Origin: Cardiocondyla obscurior
Taxonomy: Eukaryota > Arthropoda > Insecta > Hymenoptera > Formicidae
NCBI RefSeq assembly: GCF_019399895.1
Contig: NC_091868.1
Location: 8,185,593 to 8,249,592 of the forward strand
Direction: 5' to 3'
DNA: 64,000 bases
How positions within the stretch are numbered: position 1 is the first letter of the stretch; every line of letters starts with the position of its first letter. This document shows, piece after piece, positions 41,171 to 53,075 of the stretch. The translations under genes and the position numbers were made by a program. The notes under the pieces are model-generated. The model saw only the letters and a program-made list of their open reading frames with translations, searched no databases and had not been told where the DNA came from.

Positions 41171-41865
41171 TACGCTTAGGCGCGGCACCCGGTATCATTT
41201 TCATTCCGCTACCCGTGAGAAAGAGAGAAAGAGAGAGAGATCGTAACGCGCGGCCGTAAAACTCGAGATCGAAATCAATCAAATAAGAAATGAACCCACA
41301 GGTTGGCAAATTGATTCGACGCTACAATGTATTATTCAGCGCCTACGGCTGAATGATATAACCGACTCGCGCGCGCGGAGTTTCCTCGATGTGTTGATCG
41401 ACCGTGTAATCCTTAACTCTCCCCCCTGGGTTCATTTTACGTCATTATCTTTACGTTACGTGTAAGACGCCCGGTATGCTTTTTACCGAGCATTGAATTG
41501 CGTTGATTACGGGTTCATTGATCGTATATCACGGGGCTGTTTTGATACACCGGGCAATGGGCCGTGCGAAATAAAATGCGCCGCGTAATTATTACAATAT
41601 CTCTTTTTCTAAGTGAACGAGAGTGCGCCGTATCGGGGTGGGCCCAGCGAGAAAGCTGAAAAAGCACGTATCGCACTTTAACGAGGTGTTATTCAGAAAA
41701 CGCATTACGCCCCGGCATTGTGCGGATTTATTGCGCGTCTGCGAAACGGATGCGTACGCGAGCGTTTCACGATTTTGTTCGCAAATTAAAACAGAGGATT
41801 CACGCGCGTCCAATTATTCCGCGGAGTAATCGCGAGCCTCCGACATCGCGAAGAGGAGCGTAAAA

Positions 41866-41994
41866 AAATAATAATAAAAATTTAGAATTTGCATGGTTGA
41901 AGTTATTATAAAAATATTTTTGGTCCCTTTTTTAATCTTTTTTTTTTTATATAGTTAAATTATGGTTATCCTAATTATATTTTTCTTCTGGGTG
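41866..41994 (+). mobile_element. MITE-like element copy E (left end missing)
   Basis: It carries the family's right half: AATTTGCATGGTTGAAGTT, ATAAAAATATTTTTGGTCCC, AAATTATGGTTATCC and the end ATTTTTCTTCTGGGTG. The left boundary is uncertain; the sequence fades into an A-rich run near 41861-41880. It lies about 700 bases from copy D in the same orientation. Confidence 0.6.
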
Positions 41995-44900
41995 CAAGCG
42001 AGGGCATCGTCGAGTAGCTCGAGAAGGACCTCAAGGTCGTTCGAGCTCGCGCGTTTCGAGCGGCCGCGCGTATACGCGCTGCGGATTCTCCGTGCCGCAC
42101 GAGGACGCAGCCCATCTCTCCGGAACGTCGCATCTGCATTCGCGCCTCGACGGCTGCGGAGCGCTCGATTTCGCTCCACGTGCACGCGTCACGTCAGGCC
42201 GACCCCGGTAACCGGCCTCGCGTTCGTCAACCGGCTAAACTCATTAACTCGGGATCATTTCTCATTACGCGGCGCAGTCGAGCGCGCGCTGCGGGCGGCT
42301 CGCATAATCGCACGTCCCGATTACACCCGCCGCGCTACTTCTTTTCCTCCATTTCGAGCGACGGGCGGACAGACGGTTCGTTTCCCCTGCTCGTGAAACA
42401 ACGTGTGCGCCACGAAGGTCGAGGTCTTGTCCGTGAGGTCCGGGACTCCGAACGCCCTGGATCTCTTACGTGGCGAGCTCCGACCGGGCGATTGCATACC
42501 GAGACGCGGAACGCTATTGTTCCCGCGGCTACAGCGCGTTACGTCAGCGGGATAATCAAGATTACCTCGAACTTGACTAAGCGCGGGTGAAAGTATCTCC
42601 ACCCGCCGCGACACGATGCCGACCTGCATTTTAAACGGCCGCGAACCGTTCGCGGGCATAGCTTTATTCCTTCGCGCCGAATATTCCGCGTTGAGATTAA
42701 TCGTACGCGCGCGGTTCCGGCGCTCTCGCGAGTCGCCGTCGCTTTTTCGCAATCAAACTCGCGCGATCGCCGTGCTAACGCGTAGACGAACGAGTTGCCG
42801 CGGTATCGGTTTGCTCTCGCTTCGAGCACGCGTGATTATTACCCGTTCTATTAACATGCAAATTACGTACTCGCGGGTCGAACGTCCGGCCGGGAACGTC
42901 CAGCGTAGATCGCAATCCCAATTGCATCATTCATAATTAGATTCATCGCGTAATCCTCGGACAATTTATTACTTAGCGCACGGTCGCCGGCGGCCGAAGC
43001 GATGGAAAAGTGTCCACTCGGGTTCGTCGTTCGATCGGTTTCCTCTCCTTAGGCATCGAGTTCATCAGCTCGGAGCCTTCGCTACGCGCTTTTCCGCGAT
43101 GCGAAATGCGATACGCGCGCGAGCCACGAAACGTGCCGCGCCGCGGGTAGGGCAAGGTACTCGAGCGGGACGCTAAATCACGCCGGGACGGTTCTAAATA
43201 GCCATTAGTCGCCCGGCGAATCCGTAATTACCGAGTATGAGAGACTAGCGCATGGAAAGTGGGGGGGAATCGTAGACGCGCAATTTATTGACCGGTTCGT
43301 TGAACCCCAGACCGAGCGCTGCTCGTTTGCGTCAAGGAAAACGATGCAAAAGGAGCAGAGCTCGTCCGTCGCGGCCGATACGAGCTGTTGGCTGACATTA
43401 CCGCGGTCCAACGTGCCGTGAGTCAAGAAAGAAAGAGAGAGAGAGAAAGAAAAAAAAAAAACGATCCGGTCCGGTATTAATTTCGAAAAAGGGAAGATGA
43501 AAACCTCTCTGCGGGCAGGAGCGTAGATTAGTAGCTGCGGCGCGCCGGCCGAAAAAATCGTCTCTTTGCGAGACGATTATCGCGAATTAAGCGGAAATAC
43601 CGATTCCCCGGTATGAAAAAGACCGGTGCGGATATTCATTATACCGAACCGTCTGCCGCGCGCGGCGTAAAAAAAGCGTCTCAAAGTACGCGAAACCGCG
43701 TCTCACTGGGAGCCGCACTTCGAGCCGACGATGCCGACTAGGACACGGGACGGAAATTATCCTAAGTGCCGCCGTCGGCGAAGCCGCCCCCGAGAGCATT
43801 AATTTATCGCATCCACGCCGCGATCCCGAGAGACGATAGTGGAACGAATCTCTCTTCCCCTCGCTCGTTCCCGGCCGGGGTCGCGTTATGTTCTAGGATC
43901 GGTAGGCCTCCGGAGCTTCTCCGGTGACAACGTTCGCCGCAGCTAATCGAGAAAAGTTCCGCGAACAAGCGGTTTCGTGTAACCGTGCACCAAGATCCGC
44001 GAATATTCCCTCTTCTCGGGGTCCCCTCCTAGTTATAAACTTCCTCTTCTTTTTCTTTCTCCGCTGCCGCCGTCGTTTCTTCTATCGCTTGTCACGGAGT
44101 CTGCTTTCGAGGTGGATCGTGTCCTTGAGCGGTACAGGCGGGGTCTCTCCTGGAGATCGTTTTGTCTCGCCGTCCTGCCTCGCTGGTTTTGCTCCGAGCT
44201 CCTATTCCCGGTCGTGCCATTTGCATCGGCGAACCGGAGGAGCCGGATGAACATGATGAGAAGATAGGAAGGAGAAAGAGAGAGAAAAGACGGCGGTAGC
44301 CGACGAAGATTAGCCTAGGATGCACGGGCGTAAAAATCGCGGAACACGTCGTCGGCCGGCAACGGCGGCCGACCAGGGCACCGAATGTCTCCGTCCTCCG
44401 CGATCGTTCGAGACTTTGTACGGGCACGATCACATAATGTCTTCGACGGCACGATCGGCTACCGCGTTCTCGGTAGCGTGTATCGTTCGCCGGCAGTTGT
44501 CGGCAGTTTGCAAACCGGTGCTTCCAGCGTAATTAAATTTATATGACACCGCGACAGGAGATTGCGTCGCGGTCTACTAAATGGGTTAGAAGTTCATTGA
44601 ATTAAAAATAGCTAGGTGGTCATTTTTTTTCTTTCTTCTTTACCGTTTTAATTAAATTAACTTTTTAAATGACAATTTCCCCCACGCACAAAAGGAGAGT
44701 TAAAATAATCAAATTAATTCTTTGTCTATCGGAATTACGGATCAAGTAATATTCGTATGATTTTGAGATATTTTTTTTTTTTGCGAGCCGCCGCGTACTG
44801 TGGACATGACACCGCGCGTCCACTCTCTCTCGTTCATCAGCGAATGTGATCCCCGAGGTAGATTCAAGATGCGACTCACGTTCGCAAGTTACGTTAGATC

Positions 44901-47900
44901 GCTGGCGTACGTCGGCAACTGTAACGGTCAACGTTGTGCCACCTCGGATCCCCGCCATTATTCTCGTCCTTTCTTCAGGATAAATTTCTTGCGAGGTCTT
45001 CCTGGCGAGTGCATCGCGGGGAAACGCCGGTGGTAGAATTAAATGATCCGCTGCGATAGCAGCTTAACTGTAAACGCGAGGACGCATACTGTTCCTAGTA
45101 TCTTTCAACGTTGTCCTCAAGTTTCACACCTTGCCTGATTATAATACGGAATAACGGCACAATAATCGTCATCGTTCGAATAATTATCAATCCTGTTCCC
45201 GGGGTATGCAAACTTGTTCGCGTACTTTTCGAACGTTCGTTGATCTTGCCATATTTAGACCCGGACAATTAAGTAATTACGCGAGTGAGAAAAAGTAGCA
45301 TGCCGAACCGATACAAATCAATTAATAATCACTCAGAAAATTATTGGATTGCTCTTTTAAGTTTTTATATCTACACGGGAATCATGTAAATTATATACTT
45401 CGCGCTTATCGACGTAATCAGTTCTCGTTATCAATTAAACCCTACAAATTATTAAGCGAAATTATTAAGCCGTCGATGCCGAGTCGGCTTTTCCACGCAG
45501 GAAGCACGCTGTCTCAAGGCCGTTTTTCTTCGAAACTCGCGTAAAACGGCCTATTACGCGATCCTTCGCTTAGGACTGAACCAGAGGTAACGGTCGCCGC
45601 TTAATTATCAGTCCGGTCCCCAGATGTGAGAGAATTTCCTCATCGGCCTCGGCTTTCCACGTCGCGGCGCGGTGATATCTTCAAGGTCGCCGCTTCCGTG
45701 TAGCTTGTAAGACAAGTTCCTGACAAATTCTTTCCTCGTAAACCGGAGAACGACGTAACGGAACATTCCCTCAGCGCAATGCAACTGGTTAATTAACCGA
45801 ACGATTCATTATGTTCGCTCGACGTGGCTACAAGTTTTTCTATTAACGGTCGGTTCCTGCACTTTTACGCCAGTGCCACTCAGGCGACGAGGAAAGTTGC
45901 GCGTAGCCTCGCCCTGAAAATATCACCGCGATGCATTTCCCCCCGCAGTCGAGATCTAGTTTCGGCGGGCCGCGCTATCGTTTCATCATCGCGGCGCAGA
46001 TGTTGCCGTCCCTCGCACCGCGGATATTAAGATTATCTCGTGCAAATGGAGCGAAGAGCAGCCGCGGGCCACTTTGTTTTACGTAGAAGATAAGCGCGGC
46101 CTCATTGCGGAAGGACTCGCCACGTTCTCTTTTTCCTATCCCCGCTAATTTCCTTCTACCTCTCTCTTCTATCTCATTTTCTCCTTTCCGCGAGCTAAAC
46201 ACTGTTATCGCGAGCACGATAATTCATGCATATCCGCCGAGCTAACATCGCACTGAAATTGATAGGTACTTCCTGAAATCCATTCGCTCGACTTTATTTT
46301 TAGCGCGCTCGAGAACTTGTCGTAGATTCAATATTTCATCTCGACGAAATGCCGACGAGATATCCGCTCGCGAAACGTTTATCGACCCTCCGCGTAGAGC
46401 GCTCTCCTCTTACCACCCCGGGCGATCGCGGGATAAAGATAACTTTATTATTAATTTACCGAGTTATCATTTCTTAATCTTGTACTACCTTTATTTTAAT
46501 TACTTAAAAATATCATATCTCGATTATACCAGATGTAATTAGTCCCCGCTCTACTATTTTCTGCTTTTTAAGTCGTTAAATTTATCCTCGCCGCTGATGG
46601 TCCGCGTCGAGATACGACCTCGTATCTTTTTTTTTATATTTTTTTTTTTAATTTTTTTTTTTGCGAAGCTCCAGTTTGTATCTCCCTCGGTAGTCCATGA
46701 GCGTTTAGTAATCGCTGTCCGCTTTCAGGACAGGAGTGATTTACACGCGCAATCCGATTCGTGACCGCAGAGAAGTGATCTTTCTTTTTCGTGTCTCTCC
46801 ATTACCTCGCCGCAGATGTTATCCCCCATATCGCTGTCTCACGCAAGTCGGCGTTTACTTATTCCGGTTTACGTGCAAACCGCCACTTTTAAACGCGGGA
46901 CGACGTCCGCGCTCCGTATATCCCTTTTCTTTCTCCCCGCGACCGTAATTCGCCACCGGGTTAATTTCGAGAACGAAGAAATCTGAGGCCGCGCCTGACG
47001 CGAGATGATGAAGCTGTCTGCTCGGTAACTTCTTCAGCTACGCGAAACCCTCAATCTGAGATAAACGTTGACATCCTTCCTGACCGTCGTTGTTCCCTTC
47101 CGCGCCTTTAACGGTAATTAATTCGTTTTGCTTAAACGTGGCATTACCATTGTCGATGTATCACGACGCTGTCGTCCTGCTCGCCGGGGGAGGACGGAGC
47201 AATCTCGTTTGAATAACGCGCAGGATCGTCAATCATAAAATCTCCCTAATGTGAAATGTCGGTGGCGGAGCAAGAAGTGTCGATCCGAAGGCTACGGGTG
47301 GCATGAAGGTCGTCGTGTTGCTCCTCTCTTCCCACACTATAAAATACGATTGCAGCTTCCGAAGCGAAATCGACTACGGCGAAGTCTGCGCTTTGAATAA
47401 TACATATGATTGCTTTATGATTGTGCCTCCGTTGAGATACTAGCTGTGAGAAAATCCGAAAACTTCTGTTAAGATGGGGGACCCGCTTGTTAGCTCGCTC
47501 GAGAATATACGAGACTCCTCGAAACGCAATTTATCTCGTTAACATTTCTCCGACGCTTTCGCGAGGCAAGCTTCGCCAATCGTTCGCTTTGCGCGCGCGA
47601 TAAAAGTTGGAATAATCCCTGCGGAAAATGAAGACGAAGATGAAGATGCGAGTTGAAAGGCCGTTTATGAGCTTCGTATGATTACCGCTTCTCTGATATG
47701 AGACCTTAAAGCGCGCCCATAGATTTCTGTATGCGTCTATCTTCGGTCTTCGCTCGAGCGTTTCTTCCCATCGTTAAATGTCAGAGTTTTCCACGATAAC
47801 GTGGCTTCTAGCAGAATACACGCCTATAAAAGTTCCTCTCTATCCTCTTAAGTATCTGCGGGATGATCTCTTCATACCTTGCACAAACCACCTTCGCAAG

Positions 47901-49387
47901 ATAACACATTTCTAACTTCTCTTATTTAGCGCGCCTCGCCTGTTGCTCGAACTTGACGCGAGACATGGCCGTGTCTCTTCATTTTTCGCGCGGAGTCTCG
48001 CTAAAGAACGAAGAACACGGAGCAGAGTAAGGGGGAGGGAGATGAGAAAAACGAGAAGAAGCGTCGTCCTCGGCGAGAACCGCTTCCGACCATTGATTTA
48101 TAGAACTCGTTACTACGGCGATACATCATTTTAATATCCGCCATTGTGGGACAGGTCTCGCGGCGCCAGAATAGTACGTTTACGGCAACCACCTCGGATA
48201 ATATCCCGGATGGATGGAGATGAGAACTCGAAAGGTCGGCCTCCTCTCTCGCCTCCTTGATTATTATTCCCGCGTTGTGATAGCGCGAGGAAGGAAAGGG
48301 CTCCTACGCCGCGCAGGTCGTTGCACCAGGACGAAGCCTCCTGCCACAGGGGAGCATAGCGGCGTAATCATATTTTTCCTTCTTTCTTTTCTCTCCTTTA
48401 CTTTTTTTTTGGGGGAGGTTTTTGATTTTGATTTTTATTTTTTTTTACTTCGTTCCGTCTTCGGCACGACTGTCTTCACCCGTCTCAAGCACGGTACACC
48501 GATGACGATCTGGCTGCTAATTACTTGGAGGATTTATCGAGATCGCTCGGTGTGCGTTCCAACGTGTGGGCCCACCGGATCGATCGATCTATCGACAGAT
48601 CGGCCGATCCCAAGTTATCATTCGCCTTCATCACTGAACGGCAATAGATCCTCGGGGTTTCTGCGCCCATCACGCTTCTCACGGAACGCCGTGGCAAATC
48701 CCACGCTATCTGGCATCGTGGCAACACATACAACGCGACATACTTTTTTATATCTAAAATCAACATGACTTCCCAATGATTTATAAGGAATTTGGTTGAG
48801 AAGTTTCTCGTGTATTACGCTGAGATGGCAAATTTATCAGACCCTTCTCACGGAAGAAAGAAGTGAATTCCGCGCTAATTTCACGGTCTATACGGCGGAT
48901 AAAATATCGAGATGGCGGGAAGGCGGTCCGTCAGAGTCCCGCGAAAATCTGCCTTAGGATCCCATCTGCTTTCAACGCGAAGCTCAAGCGCGATTTACAC
49001 CTTCATTGTTTATGAATCTGTTTTACCACGCCGGTTTTTCGTCTCGCTTCTCCCTTTTCTTTTTTCTTTTTTTTTCCCTTTTCATTTTTATCCTGCCGCT
49101 TCCTTCCTTCTATTCTCGCGTTCCGGGAACTCATTATTTATGAATCCACACTGGCGCTACTGGCCTGGTACGTTCCAAGGATAGCACGTAGTTCATCGAG
49201 TTCATCGCTGGTAACCCGGTGCCGCGCGAAAATGTTCAACGACACGAGAAGTCGCGAAGATACATATGTGCTACGAGAGGGAATCAATTCGCCGAGAAAC
49301 CGCGAGCTTCCAGTCGTGATTTATTACGATCTCCCATCTCCCGTGTTTTTCTACTTCGTACCGGAACACGTTGCATAATATGTTGAG

Positions 49388-49410
49388 ATATATATAAATA
49401 TATATATATT

Positions 49411-49456
<46 letters not shown>
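49388..49456 (+). repeat. (TA)n microsatellite
   Basis: About 70 bases of nearly pure alternating TA, interrupted by ATAAAT and TTAATAAT near its left end. It is a typical length-variable insect microsatellite. Confidence 0.9.
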
Positions 49457-49458
<2 letters not shown>

Positions 49459-49820
49459 TATAACACCTATACATTTATGTATATACGGAATTATCTAATT
49501 ATCCACCCGGGCGTGTATTTTCTAACCGCGTACGCCCTGTTCAACGAGGCAAGCTTCACATTTCACGTGAACATCGCGCGCTCACACGAGAAGGTCTGCT
49601 TTTCGCTTTCATGTAAATTCCAGTCGTGAGCAGCCCGTTTCATCACGAAAGCGGATGTAGTATATCGTGACGGGAAGCGCATCGCGCCGTGAGGGTGTGA
49701 AGCGACCCTAGACGAAGGAATGATTTCTCTCCTCGGAACGCCGGAGCGTCGGCCTTTTCCCTATCGCAGCATCATTCGGAAGGGAAAGAGCGAGCGCATA
49801 AAACGAGGGGACGACGGTGC

Positions 49821-49846
49821 ATGTACATACATACATGCATACATAC
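49821..49846 (+). repeat. Imperfect (CATA)n microsatellite
   Basis: Repeats of ACAT with one GCAT variant. A simple repeat. Confidence 0.75.
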
Positions 49847-50458
49847 GTTGCGGGAAGCGCAACGCGCGATATAAATGCACTTAGCAGAAATAACAATTCC
49901 GCCTTTCCGTAAAACTTTACTTTTCCCCTTTCCTTTTCGCCGACGACGCCGGGGATGCAGCGAGTAAACAATTTTCTCTACCGTCTAATCAGTTCCACCT
50001 AGGTAACCACGTAGGTCGGCGAATGTTGACGTAACGTCGTATCACATTCGGTTTGATGCCTTAATCGAAATAATTGCGCCTTCATTCACGATCTTTTTGC
50101 CGCGCAATTATTATCAGGCCGCGCGCGCGGAGCACGTATGAGAAACCATTCTACGAAACGGTGAAGCGTGGACATGGTGGCTCCCTTCGTCGGCGAGCGA
50201 TCCTCTGCAAATATAGGAAATAATAGAAGAAAGAGCCGCCGTCGCATTCTCCAGCGTTCCTGAGAGATTCCCTGGCGGAGCTATTAATTCGAACGGCATT
50301 GACGTCGCAAGCGGAATAAATCTGCATGCCTCAGTAGCCAAAGGATGCGTCGGGACGCATCTTCTTGATGCATAACACAATGATTGCGATCGTATTCCCG
50401 AGCAGTTTATCTTACGTTGCAAATCGTCCGCGACGTTTCCCGGGAAGACGCGTTCTTT

Positions 50459-50481
50459 AAAAAAAAAAAAAAAAAAAAAAA
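50459..50481 (+). repeat. Poly-A run of 23 bases
   Basis: An uninterrupted A run after GCGTTCTTT. No target duplication or processed-gene body was found upstream, so it is a simple repeat rather than a retroposon tail. Confidence 0.85.
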
Positions 50482-53025
50482 GAAACGAGCTTATAAATAA
50501 TATAAATTATTCATCGATACTATTACTTTATATTTCCCGAAAGCAGCAATAGAATAATAGAGTTAAGTAAAATGCTTCGGCGCATTTTTCCGCGGCTCGT
50601 CATGGTAATATATCTCTTTTATGTACATGGTAACGAATTTGCAAAAATCGTAAACGATTCCATAAACGCCTGATTTGTTCTCGAAAAGGCGGGCTTAACT
50701 CGTGATGCTGTAATTGAATCTTCATGAACTCTTGCGAGAGAGAAAGAGAGAGATAGATCCTATCATAATTACGTAGTACGAGACCTCCGCCGTTTTCGTT
50801 ATCGCCCTTAATTTCCTGCGCGCATAAGGATGCCGCGATGGTTTATGACCGGCGCCGCAAGAAACGAGAGAGCCGCCTCTCGTTTAGCGAGACTAGCTAT
50901 GCTCTACATATCGATATCATTCGCAACAGCCGCCCAGTTCTGGTACACTCTAGCGAGTGATAATAAAGTTCCGCGGATCTCTTTTATCTATCTGGCGTCG
51001 AGATGTAGGTCCACGAGCGCTCGAAGAGTCTTCGAGCCGGTGGCATTCATTATTACATAAATCTCGCAACCGCTCGGCCGACTTCACAACGGCTCGGCTT
51101 CGCTGACCAACTTTCCTCCCGCTTCTGCACGTTCGATTTGCCAGCCTATATCACGATAATGCGATAACGAGGATGCAGATATGATCATCGTGCCCGAACG
51201 GCACGGGGGATCAGCTGCATAGTTTCGTGGAGTTCGAGGTCACCGCGAGTATAATAGAGCTCCACTGGAGATCGCCAGAGGGAAGGAGAGCCACATCGTG
51301 GCCTGCACCGAGGCCAAAGGTTCATCCTCCCCTCTTCGTTCACGGCCCCGTGGCCTCTCCTCGCGATCTCCCGCACCCACGAGATACACGTCGTGGCAAA
51401 GTCGCGCGCTAACAATGAGGAATGCGCTTAGGCGCGCTCGGTAGGCAGGTTGATGCACTGTTACGAAGATTAATGCGACTACCGAGGTGAAAGAAATGCG
51501 TGCGCGCAAGGAAGAGGCATGGATTTCTTCGTTTCGCGCGAGGCTACAATGTATCTGAGAAACTCGGATTTCCGGGATTCCGCGACGCTTTTATTTCTCG
51601 CTTTTAGATAATAAGGCAGGGGACGCAAATAATAATTTAAAAAAAAAATTTATTAAAAATCGACGGTGTTATATCATTGAAGTTTCCAATTTTTAAAACG
51701 AAGCTCGAACGATGCGATCATAAAATCGGACGGCTTAGGCATAAACGATAAACGACTACCTCGTTATCTCCACCTATGATCACGGCCCATTCTCGCGTTC
51801 CAATTCGCGTCGATTTATATCAAGCGGCGATCAAGATGTACCATGTGGTAGCGATCTTAACGATCTCACGGTGCAAGTCGTGTCTCCGCCCGTCGTGGGC
51901 GCGAAGGAAAAAATTGTTCCGCGTACGCACGGCGCCCCTGACCTTTACGTCACAACCGGTCTTGTCTCGAGCGAGACTTGGCCGACGGGTTCGCAAGCTG
52001 ATGTTCCGCAGGCACCCAAGGCATACTCGCGTGCAAACGGTTGCGCACGCGGAAGTTCCGCTTTCAAGTGATCGGATGCACGCTAATCCGGCATAATTCT
52101 CGATCAAACGGAGATTCCAACGGCGGAGTGGAGTTAATCATCTCCGGCTGTACGCCTCATCAGCGCGGCGAGCCCCGACTCGATCGCCGCTTACTGAACG
52201 AGAGTTTAACGCTCATAAAAGATTCGAGACGATCTCGCCGAGGCGCACGGTCAAGAAAAACCACGGCCGCCGTTCTGTCTTCTTGCGATCCGGCTCCTGT
52301 GGCGAATACGTACTGCAACTTCCCGCACACCGCGTTTTACTCGCGATTCACGATACCGTTTCCTAATTTTCTCTAGTCTTTATAAAAAAAAAATACCTGT
52401 AAATAATAATTCTGCTGCTTTACCGCGTACGGTTACACGGGAGACGCTTCGTTCCACGTCGTTGTCGCGCGATCCTTGATCCACGACGGAACGGGTTTCA
52501 TCCCCCTGACTCGCGGACGACCGGCTCTCTCGTCGTTCGCGCTCTCTTTTTGGCGTCTCGAATAATTTATCTCGCCGTAATAACATCGCCTTACAAGAAG
52601 TAGATTCGACCCCGGCCGTGCGTGAGCAAATGAAAATTGGAACGCGCGCCTTTCCGTTACTTCGCAATCAATCTTTCCCTCGCCCGTGGCGGACGGCGTC
52701 ACGCTAATGTAAGTAATTTCTGAAACCCGGCTTTAGTTTGATTTCTCGTTTAACCGATAAAGCATGCCGTTTTACATGTCGATGAAAGTCGACGTAACTG
52801 CAATATGATCGGCAGGCCCATGAAGGTCCAATTTTCATCCTCCGCTAATTGCTGCGGACTGCTCGTTAGCCGGACAATTTCTCGTAAACTGGGGCCCAAT
52901 TATGCGGCAATATATCATGACAATTAAATTATTCGACGCGTAAATATCGTTTCTCGTGGGACGACGTGCGAGCAGAGTTCCGCGTTAAACTCGAGGGAAC
53001 AATAATCTGCCTCTCTCTATTACAG

Positions 53026-53075
53026 CCTTCTAATTACAGCTTTTTGTAACCGAAGTTTTTACAGTCTCATTACAG
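53026..53075 (+). other. 5' UTR part of the start-codon exon, with stacked splice acceptors
   Basis: A good acceptor (pyrimidine tract ctgcctctctctattacag) ends at 53025, with three more AG acceptors ending at 53039, 53064 and 53075, the last directly before the ATG. This shows that the start codon lies in an exon spliced to something upstream, so the transcript begins further 5'. ATG 53076 was chosen because it opens directly into a signal peptide that splices in phase 1 to the first PAN exon. Its context is only moderate: C at -3, G at +4. Confidence 0.6.

Larger units (their letters stand above)
24679..53025 (+). other. Probable giant first intron (about 28 kb) of the PAN-ZP gene
   Basis: The interval runs from the GTATGT donor at 24679 to the acceptor ending at 53025. 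No coding exon is recognised within it. Open frames reach 189 codons (34114-34683, minus strand) but lack domains and overlap frames on the other strand. It carries three copies of the small AT-rich transposon family (38386-38763, 40907-41170, about 41866-41994), a (TA)n microsatellite near 49388, long A and T runs, an AT-rich CpG-poor stretch at about 26240-27960 and a GC-rich, CpG-dense stretch at about 42000-43200. Long first introns of developmental genes often hold enhancers; here that is inference, as is the intron call itself. Confidence 0.35.

Noticed and set aside
41962..42752. Cluster of 136-144 codon frames on both strands in GC-rich sequence
   Set aside because: Frames on opposite strands are equally long, the predicted proteins are arginine-rich by composition, and one starts inside transposon copy E.
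47338..47345. TATAAAAT downstream of a pyrimidine stretch
   Set aside because: No initiator and no gene structure follows; isolated TATA motifs are common.
48214..48768. 184-codon frame with a phenylalanine-rich stretch resembling a membrane segment
   Set aside because: The hydrophobic stretch is a translated poly-T region; the rest has no domain.
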